Origin: Flagellimonas allohymeniacidonis
GTDB taxonomy: Bacteria; Bacteroidota; Bacteroidia; Flavobacteriales; Flavobacteriaceae
Direction: 5' to 3'
Assembly (NCBI RefSeq): GCF_004296335.1
Contig: NZ_SGIU01000002.1
Coordinates: forward strand, 509,882-573,881
Length of the DNA: 64,000 bases
In this document: piece by piece, positions 53,234 through 62,512 of the stretch
How positions within the stretch are numbered: the first letter of the stretch is position 1
Layout of the letters: each line of letters starts with the position of its first letter
Position numbers and translations under genes: made by a program
The notes under the pieces: model-generated
The model's database searches: none
What the model saw: only the letters and a program-made list of their open reading frames with translations
What the model was told of the DNA's origin: nothing

Positions 53234-53266
53234 ATGGATTTAATCCATTTTTTAGGAATTATTCCA
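53234..53266 (+). promoter_or_regulatory. Two adjacent palindromes upstream of dinB
   Basis: ATGGATT-t-AATCCAT (53234-53248) and GGAAT-t-ATTCC (53255-53265) are both odd palindromes centred on T, with centres 19 bp apart. A -7-like TAAATTAG lies at 53267-53274 and the dinB ATG at 53295, so the palindromes cover the -33 to -10 region. A repressor (SOS-type, possibly an S24-family protein) could bind here; none is encoded nearby. Confidence 0.5.
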
Positions 53267-53294
53267 TAAATTAGCCTTCCCTCTCAACTAAACA

Positions 53295-54509
53295 ATGAAA
53301 AAGACCATTCTACATCTAGATTTGGATACATTTTATGTTTCTGTGGAACGGATCATCAACACAGAACTTAAGAGCAAACCCCTATTGGTTGGGGGCACGA
53401 GCGATCGTGGCGTAGTAGCTGCTTGTAGTTATGAAACCCGTGGTTTTGGGGTACATTCGGGCATGCCCATGAAAATGGCCAAGGAACTTTGCCCTGAGGC
53501 AGTAGTGATTCGGGGCAATGCAGGGACATATAGCAAATATTCCGATGTGGTCACCGAAATCATCAAAGAACATGTACCTCTGTTCGAAAAATCAAGTATT
53601 GATGAATTCTATGCCGATCTATCGGGAATGGACCGCTTTTTTGGCTGCTATCGGTATGCCTCCGAAATGCGGCGAAAGATTATCCGGGAGACAGGGCTAC
53701 CCATTTCTTTTGGGCTATCAGTCAACAAGGTAGTATCCAAAGTGGCCACAAATGAGGCCAAACCCAACAATCAGCTCAAAATAGATTTCGGACAGGAAAA
53801 ACCTTTTTTGGCTCCATTGTCCATCAAAAAAATTCCCATGGTGGGCGATAAAACCTATCAAATCCTTAGAAATCTGGGTATACGAAAAGTACAGACCATA
53901 CAGGAAATGCCCATCGACATCATGCAGCGGGTATTGGGGGCCAATGGCACAATGATTTGGAAACGGGCCAATGGCATTGACAATACCCCGGTAATCCCCT
54001 TCCATGACCGAAAATCGATATCAACGGAACGCACCTTTGACCGCGATACCATAGATGTGAACAAACTCAAAGGCATCCTCATCGCCATGACCGAAAATCT
54101 GGCATACCAACTGCGGCGGGGTGATAAACTTACAGCCTGTATTGCAGTAAAAATTCGGTACTCCGATTTCAATACCTATTCCAAACAATTGCGGATTCCC
54201 TACACTAGTGCCGACCATATATTGATTCCCAAAATTTTGGAGCTCTTCCGGGGGTTGTACAGCAAACGGATGCTGGTGCGATTAGTGGGCATTCGTTTCA
54301 GTCATTTGGTGTCGGGCAATTATCAGATAAATCTATTTGAAGATACCGAGGAGACCTTGAACCTTTACAGTGCCATGGACAGGGTTCGCAACCGTTTTGG
54401 AGACCGTAGTATTTTTCGAGCTTCGGCCATGGGAGCCAAGACGATTGGCAGAATGCACAACCCCTTCAACCGGCAGCCTCCTGTGGTTTTGGCACATCGA
54501 AAACAATAA
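53295..54509 (+). CDS. dinB: Y-family DNA polymerase IV
   Basis: 404 residues. Catalytic acids Asp9 and Asp11 in HLDLDTFYVSVE and Asp103-Glu104 in SSIDEFYADLS, the same spacing as in DinB. The thumb has helix-hairpin-helix IPMVGDKTYQILRNLGI, then the little finger domain. A beta-clamp binding peptide QINLF lies at 344-348. It performs error-prone translesion synthesis. It is followed by an error-prone-type dnaE 145 bp downstream, a known mutagenesis pairing. ImuB can be excluded because the active site is intact. Confidence 0.93.
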   Translation: MKKTILHLDLDTFYVSVERIINTELKSKPLLVGGTSDRGVVAACSYETRGFGVHSGMPMKMAKELCPEAVVIRGNAGTYSKYSDVVTEIIKEHVPLFEKSSIDEFYADLSGMDRFFGCYRYASEMRRKIIRETGLPISFGLSVNKVVSKVATNEAKPNNQLKIDFGQEKPFLAPLSIKKIPMVGDKTYQILRNLGIRKVQTIQEMPIDIMQRVLGANGTMIWKRANGIDNTPVIPFHDRKSISTERTFDRDTIDVNKLKGILIAMTENLAYQLRRGDKLTACIAVKIRYSDFNTYSKQLRIPYTSADHILIPKILELFRGLYSKRMLVRLVGIRFSHLVSGNYQINLFEDTEETLNLYSAMDRVRNRFGDRSIFRASAMGAKTIGRMHNPFNRQPPVVLAHRKQ

Positions 54510-54654
54510 ATAGATATGAGACCGCTATACTGCCAGATATCCGACGAACGTGAAATACGGTTAGTATACAATTGACAAACACCTTAAACCAATGACATCT
54601 AACCTCTAACATCTAGCTTCTACTATCTATCTGAATTGTCACACATATTATAGC

Positions 54655-57654
54655 ATGCGCTTCGGAACCTTTTCCGAAAAGGAGCTGTTGCAATTGGCCC
54701 AGCAGAACCATGTGACCCAATTGGTCTTGACGGACATCAACAACACCTCGGCCTGTCTCAATTTTGTTCGGAAAGCTCCCGAATACAATGTTCGGCCCAT
54801 ACTTGGCATTGATTTCCGAAATGGAGTCCAACCTCGATTTTTAAGCATTGCAAAAAACAACGAAGGGTATTTGGAACTCAATGATTTTTTATCACACCAT
54901 CTCCACCAAGAACTTGAAATTCCCAAACAAGCCCCTCATTTTCAAAATGCTTTTGTGGTCTATCCCTTCGAACAAGTCCTCTTAAACGAGCACCAAGCTT
55001 TTCAGGAAAATGAATTCATTGGCATTTCCATAAACGAGCTCCGGAGACTTCCTTTTTCGGGATTGATGAAATTGCGCGACAAATTGGTGGTACAACAACC
55101 GGTCACTTTTAGGAACAAACAAGATTTTAACGCACATCGATTGCTCAGGGCAATCGACAACAATGTACTCTTGAGCAAACTTCCCAACGAAGAGGAAGCC
55201 AACGAGGATGAAAAAATGTATCCCGTACATAATTTGGCAGCCGCTTTTTCAGAATACCCCTTTATTCTGGAAAACACAGAGAGGCTCCTGAACCAATGTA
55301 GTATCCATTTTGATTTTTCAAGGGGCAGAAAGCCCCAAAACCTGAAAAGCTATTTGGGAAGTGTTGAAGAAGATGAAAAATTAATTGAAAAATTGTGCTA
55401 TGAAGGGCTTCCATACCGCTATGAAAAAATTGATGCTTCCATCAAAAATCGATTGGACAAAGAGTTAAAGCTCATTAAAAAGATGGGGTTTGTTTCCTAT
55501 TTTTTAATCAATTGGGACATTGTTTCCGAAGCACACCGAAGAGGTTTTTATTATGTAGGTCGAGGTAGTGGCGCCAATAGCATTGTGGCCTATCTGCTTC
55601 GTATCACCGATGTAGACCCCATGGAACTAGACCTCTATTTTGAACGTTTCATTAATCTGTATCGGGCCAACCCTCCTGACTTTGATATTGATTTTTCATG
55701 GAAGGATCGCCCTGCCATGACCCAGTATATTTTTGAGCGCTTTGAGCATGTAGCGCTTTTGGGAACTTATGTGACCTTTAAAGAGCGTGGCGTGATTCGG
55801 GAATTGGGCAAAGTTTTTGGACTTCCTCCCCAAGAAATTGACTTTCTGACCAAAGGCCGATACCATCCCGATCAATTGGACGGTATGTCGAAACTTGTCC
55901 TTAAATATGGGAAGCTCCTTAAGGACAAACCCAATTACTTGAGCATTCATGCGGGGGGTATTTTGATCAGTGAAAAACCGCTGCATTGGTTTTCTGCCAC
56001 CCACCTTCCCCCAAAGGGATTCCCCACCACGCAATATGACATGGTGATTGCCGAGGATGTCGGGCTATACAAGTTTGACATTCTAGGTCAACGAGGATTG
56101 GGAAAAATAAAAGAGGCCTTGGAAATTCTTGCCTACAATCAACCTGAAAGGTTTAAAGAGGTTGATATTCATGACATCAAAGGTTTTAAAGAGGATATCA
56201 CCATCAACAACCTCATCAAAACCGCACAATGTATGGGGTGTTTTTATGTGGAGTCACCTGCCATGCGAATGTTGCTCAAAAAATTGGAGGTCGACACTTA
56301 TTTGGGGTTGGTCGCTGCAAGTTCTATCATTCGTCCAGGCGTGGCCAAAAGCGGCATGATGCGAGAATATATTTTAAGACATAGGAACCAAGGTCGTGCA
56401 GAGGAAAAAGCACATCCTGTTATGTTGGACATTATGCCCGACACCTATGGGGTGATGGTGTATCAGGAAGATGTAATCAAAGTAGCCCACCATTTTGCCG
56501 ATCTTGATTTAGGTGAAGCCGATGTACTTCGAAGAGGAATGAGTGGTAAATTCAGGTCGCGGGAAGAATTTCAGAAGGTAAAGGACAAGTTTATTTCCAA
56601 TTGCCGAAAAAAGGGGTATGCCGATGTCTTGATTTTTGAAATTTGGAACCAAGTAGCCAGTTTTGCTGGTTATGCCTTTGCCAAGGGACACTCTGCCTCT
56701 TACGCTGTGGAGAGCTATCAAAGTTTGTTTTTGCGAGCCTATTTCCCGTTGGAATATATGGTGGCCGTGCTCAATAACGGGGGTGGTTTTTACCGTTCAG
56801 AATTTTATATTCATGATGCCCGAATGATGGGAGCCACCATACACCCTCCCTGCATCAACAATAGCGTTATTGTCAACTGCATCCGAGGCAAACACATTTT
56901 TTTAGGAATGATGTACCTACGAGATCTTGAAAACAGGGTCATGGAACGGATTGTAACGGAGCGGTTGAAGAATGGCGATTTCATTTCCTTAGAAGATTTT
57001 TTGGACCGTGTTCTTATTTCAGTGGAGCAACTTTCCATTTTGATCCGTATCGATGCATTTCGATTTACGGGCATCAATAAGCACGAACTACTTTGGAAAA
57101 CCCATTTAATGCTATCTAAAAATGACCGCTTGGAACATCCGAAGCTATTTCCGCCGAGATATCGAAAATTCCAGATTCCCGAATTGCATACCACAGCTTT
57201 GGAAACTGCTTTTGAAGAATTGGAGCTTTTGGGGTTTTGTTTGTACAGTCCTTTTGAACTGCTGGCCGAAGCTCCTAAAAATTCCAATGGCCAACGGGAT
57301 CTACAGCGTTATCTGAACAAACACATTGATATTTACGGTTATCTGGTAACTGTAAAAAATACAAGTACACATACTGGTAAGCGTATGCACTTTGCCACAT
57401 TGGTCGACCAACATGGAGAGGTTTTCGATACGGTATTGTTTCCTCCCGTGGCTGCCAAATACTACTTCCGTGGCAAAGGCATTTATCGATTTTATGGAAA
57501 GGTGGTGGAAGAATTTGGTTTTTTGAGTATTGAGGTCATAAAAATGCAGAAGGAAGACTATATCCCAGACCCCCGGTACGCTGATATGAAAACAAGCAAA
57601 AGACTTTTGAAGGTGAAGGAAAGCAAAAAATCAAACGCAGACGTCCAAAATTAA
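54655..57654 (+). CDS. DNA polymerase III alpha, DnaE2-like (error-prone type)
   Basis: 999 residues from the first ATG; the true protein almost surely starts earlier. In the same frame upstream the codons read I-Y-L-N-C-H-T-Y-Y-S-M, which supplies the PHP-domain metal-binding N-terminus of the family, but no ATG/GTG/TTG precedes it (ATC at 54625, CTG at 54631). Polymerase acids Asp344 and Asp346 lie in PPDFDIDFSW, with GRGSGANSIVAYLL before and an OB-fold domain at the C-terminus. It is shorter than replicative DnaE and lacks the exonuclease domain seen in the other dnaE at 63859. Probably extends lesions bypassed by DinB. Confidence 0.9.
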   Translation: MRFGTFSEKELLQLAQQNHVTQLVLTDINNTSACLNFVRKAPEYNVRPILGIDFRNGVQPRFLSIAKNNEGYLELNDFLSHHLHQELEIPKQAPHFQNAFVVYPFEQVLLNEHQAFQENEFIGISINELRRLPFSGLMKLRDKLVVQQPVTFRNKQDFNAHRLLRAIDNNVLLSKLPNEEEANEDEKMYPVHNLAAAFSEYPFILENTERLLNQCSIHFDFSRGRKPQNLKSYLGSVEEDEKLIEKLCYEGLPYRYEKIDASIKNRLDKELKLIKKMGFVSYFLINWDIVSEAHRRGFYYVGRGSGANSIVAYLLRITDVDPMELDLYFERFINLYRANPPDFDIDFSWKDRPAMTQYIFERFEHVALLGTYVTFKERGVIRELGKVFGLPPQEIDFLTKGRYHPDQLDGMSKLVLKYGKLLKDKPNYLSIHAGGILISEKPLHWFSATHLPPKGFPTTQYDMVIAEDVGLYKFDILGQRGLGKIKEALEILAYNQPERFKEVDIHDIKGFKEDITINNLIKTAQCMGCFYVESPAMRMLLKKLEVDTYLGLVAASSIIRPGVAKSGMMREYILRHRNQGRAEEKAHPVMLDIMPDTYGVMVYQEDVIKVAHHFADLDLGEADVLRRGMSGKFRSREEFQKVKDKFISNCRKKGYADVLIFEIWNQVASFAGYAFAKGHSASYAVESYQSLFLRAYFPLEYMVAVLNNGGGFYRSEFYIHDARMMGATIHPPCINNSVIVNCIRGKHIFLGMMYLRDLENRVMERIVTERLKNGDFISLEDFLDRVLISVEQLSILIRIDAFRFTGINKHELLWKTHLMLSKNDRLEHPKLFPPRYRKFQIPELHTTALETAFEELELLGFCLYSPFELLAEAPKNSNGQRDLQRYLNKHIDIYGYLVTVKNTSTHTGKRMHFATLVDQHGEVFDTVLFPPVAAKYYFRGKGIYRFYGKVVEEFGFLSIEVIKMQKEDYIPDPRYADMKTSKRLLKVKESKKSNADVQN

Positions 57655-57774
57655 AAAGAGCCCTATCTGTGAGGAAAGGACCCTTTTACGAGAACACTAT
57701 ATGAAAATGAAAAAAATTACTTTCTGATTTATTACATAGTAAAAGTACCTGTTTGACCTTCCGCACGAAAAGAA

Positions 57775-57861
57775 ATGATGTGTAAGCAGAAAAAACTGTG
57801 GTCAACTTCCCTAATCTTGTTTTTCATTGTAACTTATATGCTCATTATCCCCAAGACATGA
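57775..57861 (+). CDS. Possible 28-aa single-helix membrane peptide
   Basis: ATGATG at 57775 opens a 28-codon frame: a basic start (MMCKQKK), a 17-residue hydrophobic helix (SLILFFIVTYMLII) and the end PKT. Its stop overlaps the next gene's ATG as ATGA. It could be a leader peptide that couples translation, a real micro-protein, or chance. Confidence 0.25.
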   Translation: MMCKQKKLWSTSLILFFIVTYMLIIPKT

Positions 57862-58226
57862 AAATACGCATCAAAGATAATTTTGTTCGATACCGACTTA
57901 CGCAATCTGAAGTAAAGCAGTTTTGCGAAACCGGAAAGGTAGTGGCCCATACGCGTTTTCCCGAAAACGAATTGCTGTATCAGGTTATCCAACATGATGA
58001 CATTAAGGCCCTGTCTGCCGGTTTTGAAAATGGCAATATCACCTTGAAGGTTCCCTCCCATCTTGCTAGAGACTGGTATACCAACGAGCTTGTGGGCTTC
58101 CAGAATGAAATAACACTTGAAGACGGCACCGTACTTTCTCTTTTGTTGGAAAAAGATTTTGTGTGTCTTGATGACACTATGGAAGACCAATCTGATAATT
58201 ACCCCAATCCGAAAGCAGCAATTTAA
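57858..58226 (+). CDS. Conserved hypothetical protein upstream of FdhF-like enzyme
   Basis: 122 residues from the ATG at 57858. No signal peptide or membrane helix. The protein starts MKIRIKDNFVRYRLTQSEV and continues with a beta-rich body (ITLKVPSHLARDWYTNELVGFQNEI). Its acidic C-terminus has a lone Cys (FVCLDDTMED). I do not recognise the fold with certainty; small proteins of this type recur directly in front of FdhF/YdeP oxidoreductases in flavobacteria (I recall the label DUF7009). The 17-bp gap to the next gene suggests a joint role, perhaps as a maturation or accessory factor. Confidence 0.7.
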   Translation: MKIRIKDNFVRYRLTQSEVKQFCETGKVVAHTRFPENELLYQVIQHDDIKALSAGFENGNITLKVPSHLARDWYTNELVGFQNEITLEDGTVLSLLLEKDFVCLDDTMEDQSDNYPNPKAAI

Positions 58227-58243
58227 TCAAGAATAGAAGTAAA

Positions 58244-60553
58244 ATGTCAAAAGCAGTAAAACGAAACATATCCATCACTGGGCCGCAGACATTTTCTGAA
58301 AATGTGGAGATCAAAGAACCTATGGCTTACGCCGGAGGTTCTCCCTCCGTACAACAAGCCCTAAGACATACTTTTAAAGAAATGGGGGCTGTAAAAGGCT
58401 TAAAGGGGCTGTTAAAAATGAACCAAAAGAATGGATTTGATTGCCCAAGCTGTGCATGGCCAGACCCAGAAAAACCAAAACCTGGAGCAGAATATTGTGA
58501 GAATGGGGCCAAAGCATTGGCCGATGAAGCTACCACCGAAAATGTTGGCGCTGATTTTTTTAAGAAACATTCTGTGGAGGAACTCTCCCTTCTTTCCGAT
58601 TACGAGCTAAATAAACATGGCAGGCTGACGGAACCTCTTGTGCTGAATGTGGAAAGCAAGCACTATGAGACTATTTCGTGGGACAACGCCTATCAACTGA
58701 TTGCCTCCGAGCTCAGAAAAATAAATTCGCCTGATGAAGCTATCTTTTATACATCAGGCCGGTCCAGCAATGAAGCAGCTTTTCTGTATGGCATGTTTGC
58801 AAGGGCATTGGGCACCAACAATATGCCCGATTGCTCAAATATGTGCCATGAAAGTAGTGGTGTAGCCCTAAGCGAAACTCTGGGAATTGGTAAAGGTTCT
58901 GTGAAATTGGAGGACTTCTATGATGCCGAAGTAGTGATTATTGCTGGGCAGAACCCTGGGACCAACCATCCCAGGATGCTATCCGCTTTAGAGAAATGTA
59001 AAAAGAATGGGGGAAAGATCATTAGCATTAATCCCTTAAAGGAAGCAGGTCTTGTTTCCTTTAAAAACCCCCAAAAGGTAAAGGGCTGGTTGGGTAATGC
59101 AGTAGCCCTTGCTGACATTCATTTACAAGTGAATATCAATCAAGATATTGCCTTGGTGAAGCTGTTGTTAAAAAAATTATTGCGCTTAGACGAAGAAAGT
59201 AATGGAGGTGTTTTTGATCATCGTTTTATAGAGCAATATACCGAAGGCTACCAAAAGCTTGCGGCCGATTTGGAACAATATGATGAAGAACAATTGCTCG
59301 AACAAAGCGGGGTCGATGAAAGTCTTGTCAAAACTACCACCGCCTTATTGGCCAAAAAATCCAAAATCATTATTTGTTGGGCCATGGGGCTTACCCAACA
59401 TAAAAACGGTGTGGAGAATATCCGCGAATTTGTAAACCTACTCTTGTTAAAGGGTGCTATTGGAAAACCCAATGCAGGCACCTGCCCTGTTCGCGGACAC
59501 AGCAATGTTCAAGGGGACCGTAGTGTGGGCATACACCACTATGTGAACAACACCTTAAATGAGAAGATTGAAGCGCATTTTGGTTTTAAGGCTCCCACAA
59601 AACAAGGTTACGATACTGTGGAATCCATCCATGCCATGCATGAGGGCAATGCCAAAGTTTTTATTTGTTTGGGCGGTAATTTCTTAATGGCAGCCTCTGA
59701 TACTGAATATACCGCCGAAGCGATTCAAAATTGTGAATTGACCGTTCAAATAAGCACGAAGTTGAACCGGTCCCATCTGGTCACAGGAAAAACTGCATTG
59801 ATTCTTCCGACCCTTGGTCGGTCGGAAAAAGACCAACAAAATGGAAAGGAACAGTTTATTACTACTGAAAACAGTATGGGAAAGGTGCGATGGTCCAAAG
59901 GATTTCTGAAGCCAACTTATGGAAACTTGAAAAGTGAACCTGAAATTATCGCTGAAATTGCCAATACCTATTTTAATGGCAATCATTCTGTACCCTGGGA
60001 AAAACTGGGTTCGGATTATTCAATGATTCGAGAATACATCGATAAGATTGCCAAAGGTTTCGATGAGACCGAAAAACGGTCAAAAGGAACGGGCTACTAC
60101 CTTCCCAACAATGCAAGGGAACTGGATTTTAGCAACTTGCCCAATGGAAAGGCCCAGATTACCATTAATCAACTTCCCGAGCACGATTTAAAGTCGGATG
60201 AACTCATGTTGATGACGATTCGCTCCCATGATCAATTCAATACCACAATTTATGGAATGGACGACCGGTATCGCGGTGTTTATAACGAGCGAAGAGTACT
60301 ATTTATGAATGAGATGGACATGAAGTCCAAGGGGTTGGATAAAATGGACGTGGTACATATTCGAAGTAACTATGACAATATAGAACGGAAAGCATTTAAT
60401 TTTTTGGTCATTCCCTATGACATTCCAAAAGGCAATATGGCTGCTTATTATCCGGAAACCAATGTGTTGGTGCCTTACAATCACTTTGCGGACCGAAGCC
60501 AAACTCCTATCAGCAAATCAATAAAGGTCAGTATTGAAAAGGTTGAAGTCTAA
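58244..60553 (+). CDS. FdhF/YdeP-family molybdopterin oxidoreductase
   Basis: 769 residues. An N-terminal Cys cluster (DCPSCAWPDPEKP...YCENG) could hold an iron-sulfur centre but lacks the full four-Cys set of FdhH. Molybdopterin-binding blocks follow: FYTSGRSSNEAAFLYGMFARALGTNN, CSNMCHESSG, IIAGQNPGTNHPRM, and PVRGHSNVQGDRSVGI. The C-terminal barrel has MTIRSHDQFNTTIYGMDDRYRGVY. YdeP-type proteins are cytoplasmic, and the substrate is not established (formate or acid-stress related roles have been proposed). Convergent with gcdH, 8 bp apart. Confidence 0.9.
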   Translation: MSKAVKRNISITGPQTFSENVEIKEPMAYAGGSPSVQQALRHTFKEMGAVKGLKGLLKMNQKNGFDCPSCAWPDPEKPKPGAEYCENGAKALADEATTENVGADFFKKHSVEELSLLSDYELNKHGRLTEPLVLNVESKHYETISWDNAYQLIASELRKINSPDEAIFYTSGRSSNEAAFLYGMFARALGTNNMPDCSNMCHESSGVALSETLGIGKGSVKLEDFYDAEVVIIAGQNPGTNHPRMLSALEKCKKNGGKIISINPLKEAGLVSFKNPQKVKGWLGNAVALADIHLQVNINQDIALVKLLLKKLLRLDEESNGGVFDHRFIEQYTEGYQKLAADLEQYDEEQLLEQSGVDESLVKTTTALLAKKSKIIICWAMGLTQHKNGVENIREFVNLLLLKGAIGKPNAGTCPVRGHSNVQGDRSVGIHHYVNNTLNEKIEAHFGFKAPTKQGYDTVESIHAMHEGNAKVFICLGGNFLMAASDTEYTAEAIQNCELTVQISTKLNRSHLVTGKTALILPTLGRSEKDQQNGKEQFITTENSMGKVRWSKGFLKPTYGNLKSEPEIIAEIANTYFNGNHSVPWEKLGSDYSMIREYIDKIAKGFDETEKRSKGTGYYLPNNARELDFSNLPNGKAQITINQLPEHDLKSDELMLMTIRSHDQFNTTIYGMDDRYRGVYNERRVLFMNEMDMKSKGLDKMDVVHIRSNYDNIERKAFNFLVIPYDIPKGNMAAYYPETNVLVPYNHFADRSQTPISKSIKVSIEKVEV

Positions 60554-60561
60554 TTCTTTTT

Positions 60562-61740
60562 CTATTTAAAAGCTGGATGCCCAGTAATATCGGCCCCGGT
60601 AATCAGCAGGTGGATGTCATGGGTGCCCTCGTAGGTAATCACACTTTCCAGATTCATCATGTGGCGCATGATGCTGTAATCTCCAGTAATTCCCATTCCA
60701 CCCAATATCTGACGTGCTTCGCGGGCAATTTTGATTGCAATTTCCACATTGTTTCGTTTAGCCATGGAGATTTGAGCGGTGGTAGCCTTACCTTCATTTT
60801 TTAACTGCCCCAAACGGAAAGCCAACAATTGGGCCTTGGTGATTTCGGTAATCATTTCGGCCAATTTCTTTTGTTGTAATTGAAAAGCAGCAATGGGTTT
60901 GCCAAACTGAATACGCTCCTTGGCATAACGCAGTGCGGTGTCATAGCAATCCATGGCAGCACCAACGGCACCCCAAGCTATCCCATAGCGGGCAGAATCC
61001 AAACAACCTAATGGTGCTCCTAACCCAGATTTATTCGGCAACAAATTATCCTTTGGCACTTTTACATTGTCAAAGATCAGTTCTCCCGTCGCAGAAGCAC
61101 GAAGAGACCATTTGTTGTGGGTCTCCGGGGTAGAAAAACCTTCCATTCCCCTTTCCACAATCAGTCCATGGATGCGACCTTCCTCATTTTTTGCCCAGAC
61201 CACGGCAACATCTGCAAAGGGCGAGTTTGAAATCCAGAGTTTGGCTCCATTCAACAAGTAGTGGTCCCCCATATCCTTGTATTTGGTTTCCATTCCCCCA
61301 GGATTGGAACCATGATTGGGCTCGGTCAATCCAAAGCAGCCCATCCATTCGCCAGTGGCTAATTTGGGCAAGTATTTTTTTCGTTGTTCTTCTGTGCCGT
61401 AGGCGAAAATGGGATACATCACTAAGGAAGATTGGACAGAGGCTGTGGAACGTACACCACTATCCCCTCGTTCAATTTCCTGCATGATCAAACCATAGCT
61501 GATCTGATCTAGTCCAGCTCCACCATATTCTTCAGGAATATAGGGTCCAAAAGCCCCAATCTCTGCCAAACCACCGATGATTTGCTTTGGAAATTCCGCT
61601 TTTTGGGCGTATTCCTCAATTATGGGAGAAATGTCACGCTTCACCCATTGTCGGGCAGCATCTCTTACCAATTTATGTTCCTCGGAAAGTAAATCATCCA
61701 AATTGTAATAATCGGGGGCTTCAAACAAATCGGGCTTCAT
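60562..61740 (-). CDS. Glutaryl-CoA dehydrogenase-like acyl-CoA dehydrogenase
   Basis: 392 residues from the ATG at 61740. Acyl-CoA dehydrogenase fold with CFGLTEPNHGSNPGGMET and WISNSPFADVAVVWAK (FAD and substrate region). The end has the catalytic Glu in ITYEGTHDIHLLITGADITG. The last block and the overall length fit glutaryl-CoA dehydrogenase, which makes crotonyl-CoA in lysine and tryptophan degradation. A near-consensus promoter lies just upstream, giving a very short leader. No other lysine degradation gene is nearby. Confidence 0.9.
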   Translation of the reverse strand: MKPDLFEAPDYYNLDDLLSEEHKLVRDAARQWVKRDISPIIEEYAQKAEFPKQIIGGLAEIGAFGPYIPEEYGGAGLDQISYGLIMQEIERGDSGVRSTASVQSSLVMYPIFAYGTEEQRKKYLPKLATGEWMGCFGLTEPNHGSNPGGMETKYKDMGDHYLLNGAKLWISNSPFADVAVVWAKNEEGRIHGLIVERGMEGFSTPETHNKWSLRASATGELIFDNVKVPKDNLLPNKSGLGAPLGCLDSARYGIAWGAVGAAMDCYDTALRYAKERIQFGKPIAAFQLQQKKLAEMITEITKAQLLAFRLGQLKNEGKATTAQISMAKRNNVEIAIKIAREARQILGGMGITGDYSIMRHMMNLESVITYEGTHDIHLLITGADITGHPAFK

Positions 61741-61758
61741 CGGGCAAACTGTTTTGAC

Positions 61759-61788
61759 CAAAGGTAGCAAGGAAATATAACAATACAA
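61759..61788 (-). promoter_or_regulatory. Promoter of the glutaryl-CoA dehydrogenase gene
   Basis: Minus strand: TTGT, 18 nt, TACCTTTG (perfect TAnnTTTG at 61759-61766). The ATG is 18 bp beyond the -7 box. Confidence 0.65.
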
Positions 61789-61798
61789 GAAGCCATTG

Positions 61799-62512
61799 TT
61801 ACATTTTTAAATAGAAATCTCGGGTAAGTGCTACGTATTGTTCCGTGTATTGATGTCGCTCCTTTTCTATGGTCAATTTATCTTCCTTTACTGTGGATTT
61901 TTCAAAGCAGAATTCCATTAAAACTCGTTTGATCTCACTTTTTGAATTCCCCTTTACTCGGGTTATCCTTTTCAAATGGAGCATATGTTCCTGAGCCGAT
62001 ATAACAAATCCCTCCTCTTCCTTAAAAGGAATAATAACCGTGAACCTGCCATTGGGAGAAAGTAAGTTCGAAACCCCTTCTAAAAGTTCATCAAAAGGCA
62101 AGGCACTGCTTTGACGAGCTTTATCCCTTGAAACATCTCCACTCGATACTTCTTCGCTATAGAAGGGCGGGTTGGATACAATCAAATCGTATTTTTCTTC
62201 CAGCTCCTCCACAAATTCGTCGAGACCAGCATGGTAGCAAAAAAGCCTATCGGACCAAAGTGAAGCTTCAAAATTTTCAACGCATTGCTCGTAAGCATCT
62301 TCCTCAATTTCAATGGCATCTATAACCTCAGCACCTGATCTTTGCGCCATTTGCAAAGCAATCAACCCGGTACCAGCTCCTATATCCAAAATGCTGTTGG
62401 GGTTGTGCTCCAAAGAGGTCCATGCACCCAACAAAACCCCGTCAGTGCCAATCTTCATGGCACATCGGTCTTGGTGAATGGTAAATTGTTTGAAATGAAA
62501 TGGTTTTGACAT
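61799..62512 (-). CDS. trmN6: tRNA1(Val) (adenine(37)-N6)-methyltransferase
   Basis: 237-residue class I SAM methyltransferase of the YfiC/TrmN6 group. It starts with FKQFTIHQDRCAMKIGTDGVLLGAW, has the SAM motif ILDIGAGTGLIALQMAQR, and the N6-adenine catalytic motif NPPFY in DLIVSNPPFYSEE. It methylates A37 of tRNA-Val. It shares one base with the rimM stop and belongs to the rpsP-rimM operon. Confidence 0.92.
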   Translation of the reverse strand: MSKPFHFKQFTIHQDRCAMKIGTDGVLLGAWTSLEHNPNSILDIGAGTGLIALQMAQRSGAEVIDAIEIEEDAYEQCVENFEASLWSDRLFCYHAGLDEFVEELEEKYDLIVSNPPFYSEEVSSGDVSRDKARQSSALPFDELLEGVSNLLSPNGRFTVIIPFKEEEGFVISAQEHMLHLKRITRVKGNSKSEIKRVLMEFCFEKSTVKEDKLTIEKERHQYTEQYVALTRDFYLKM

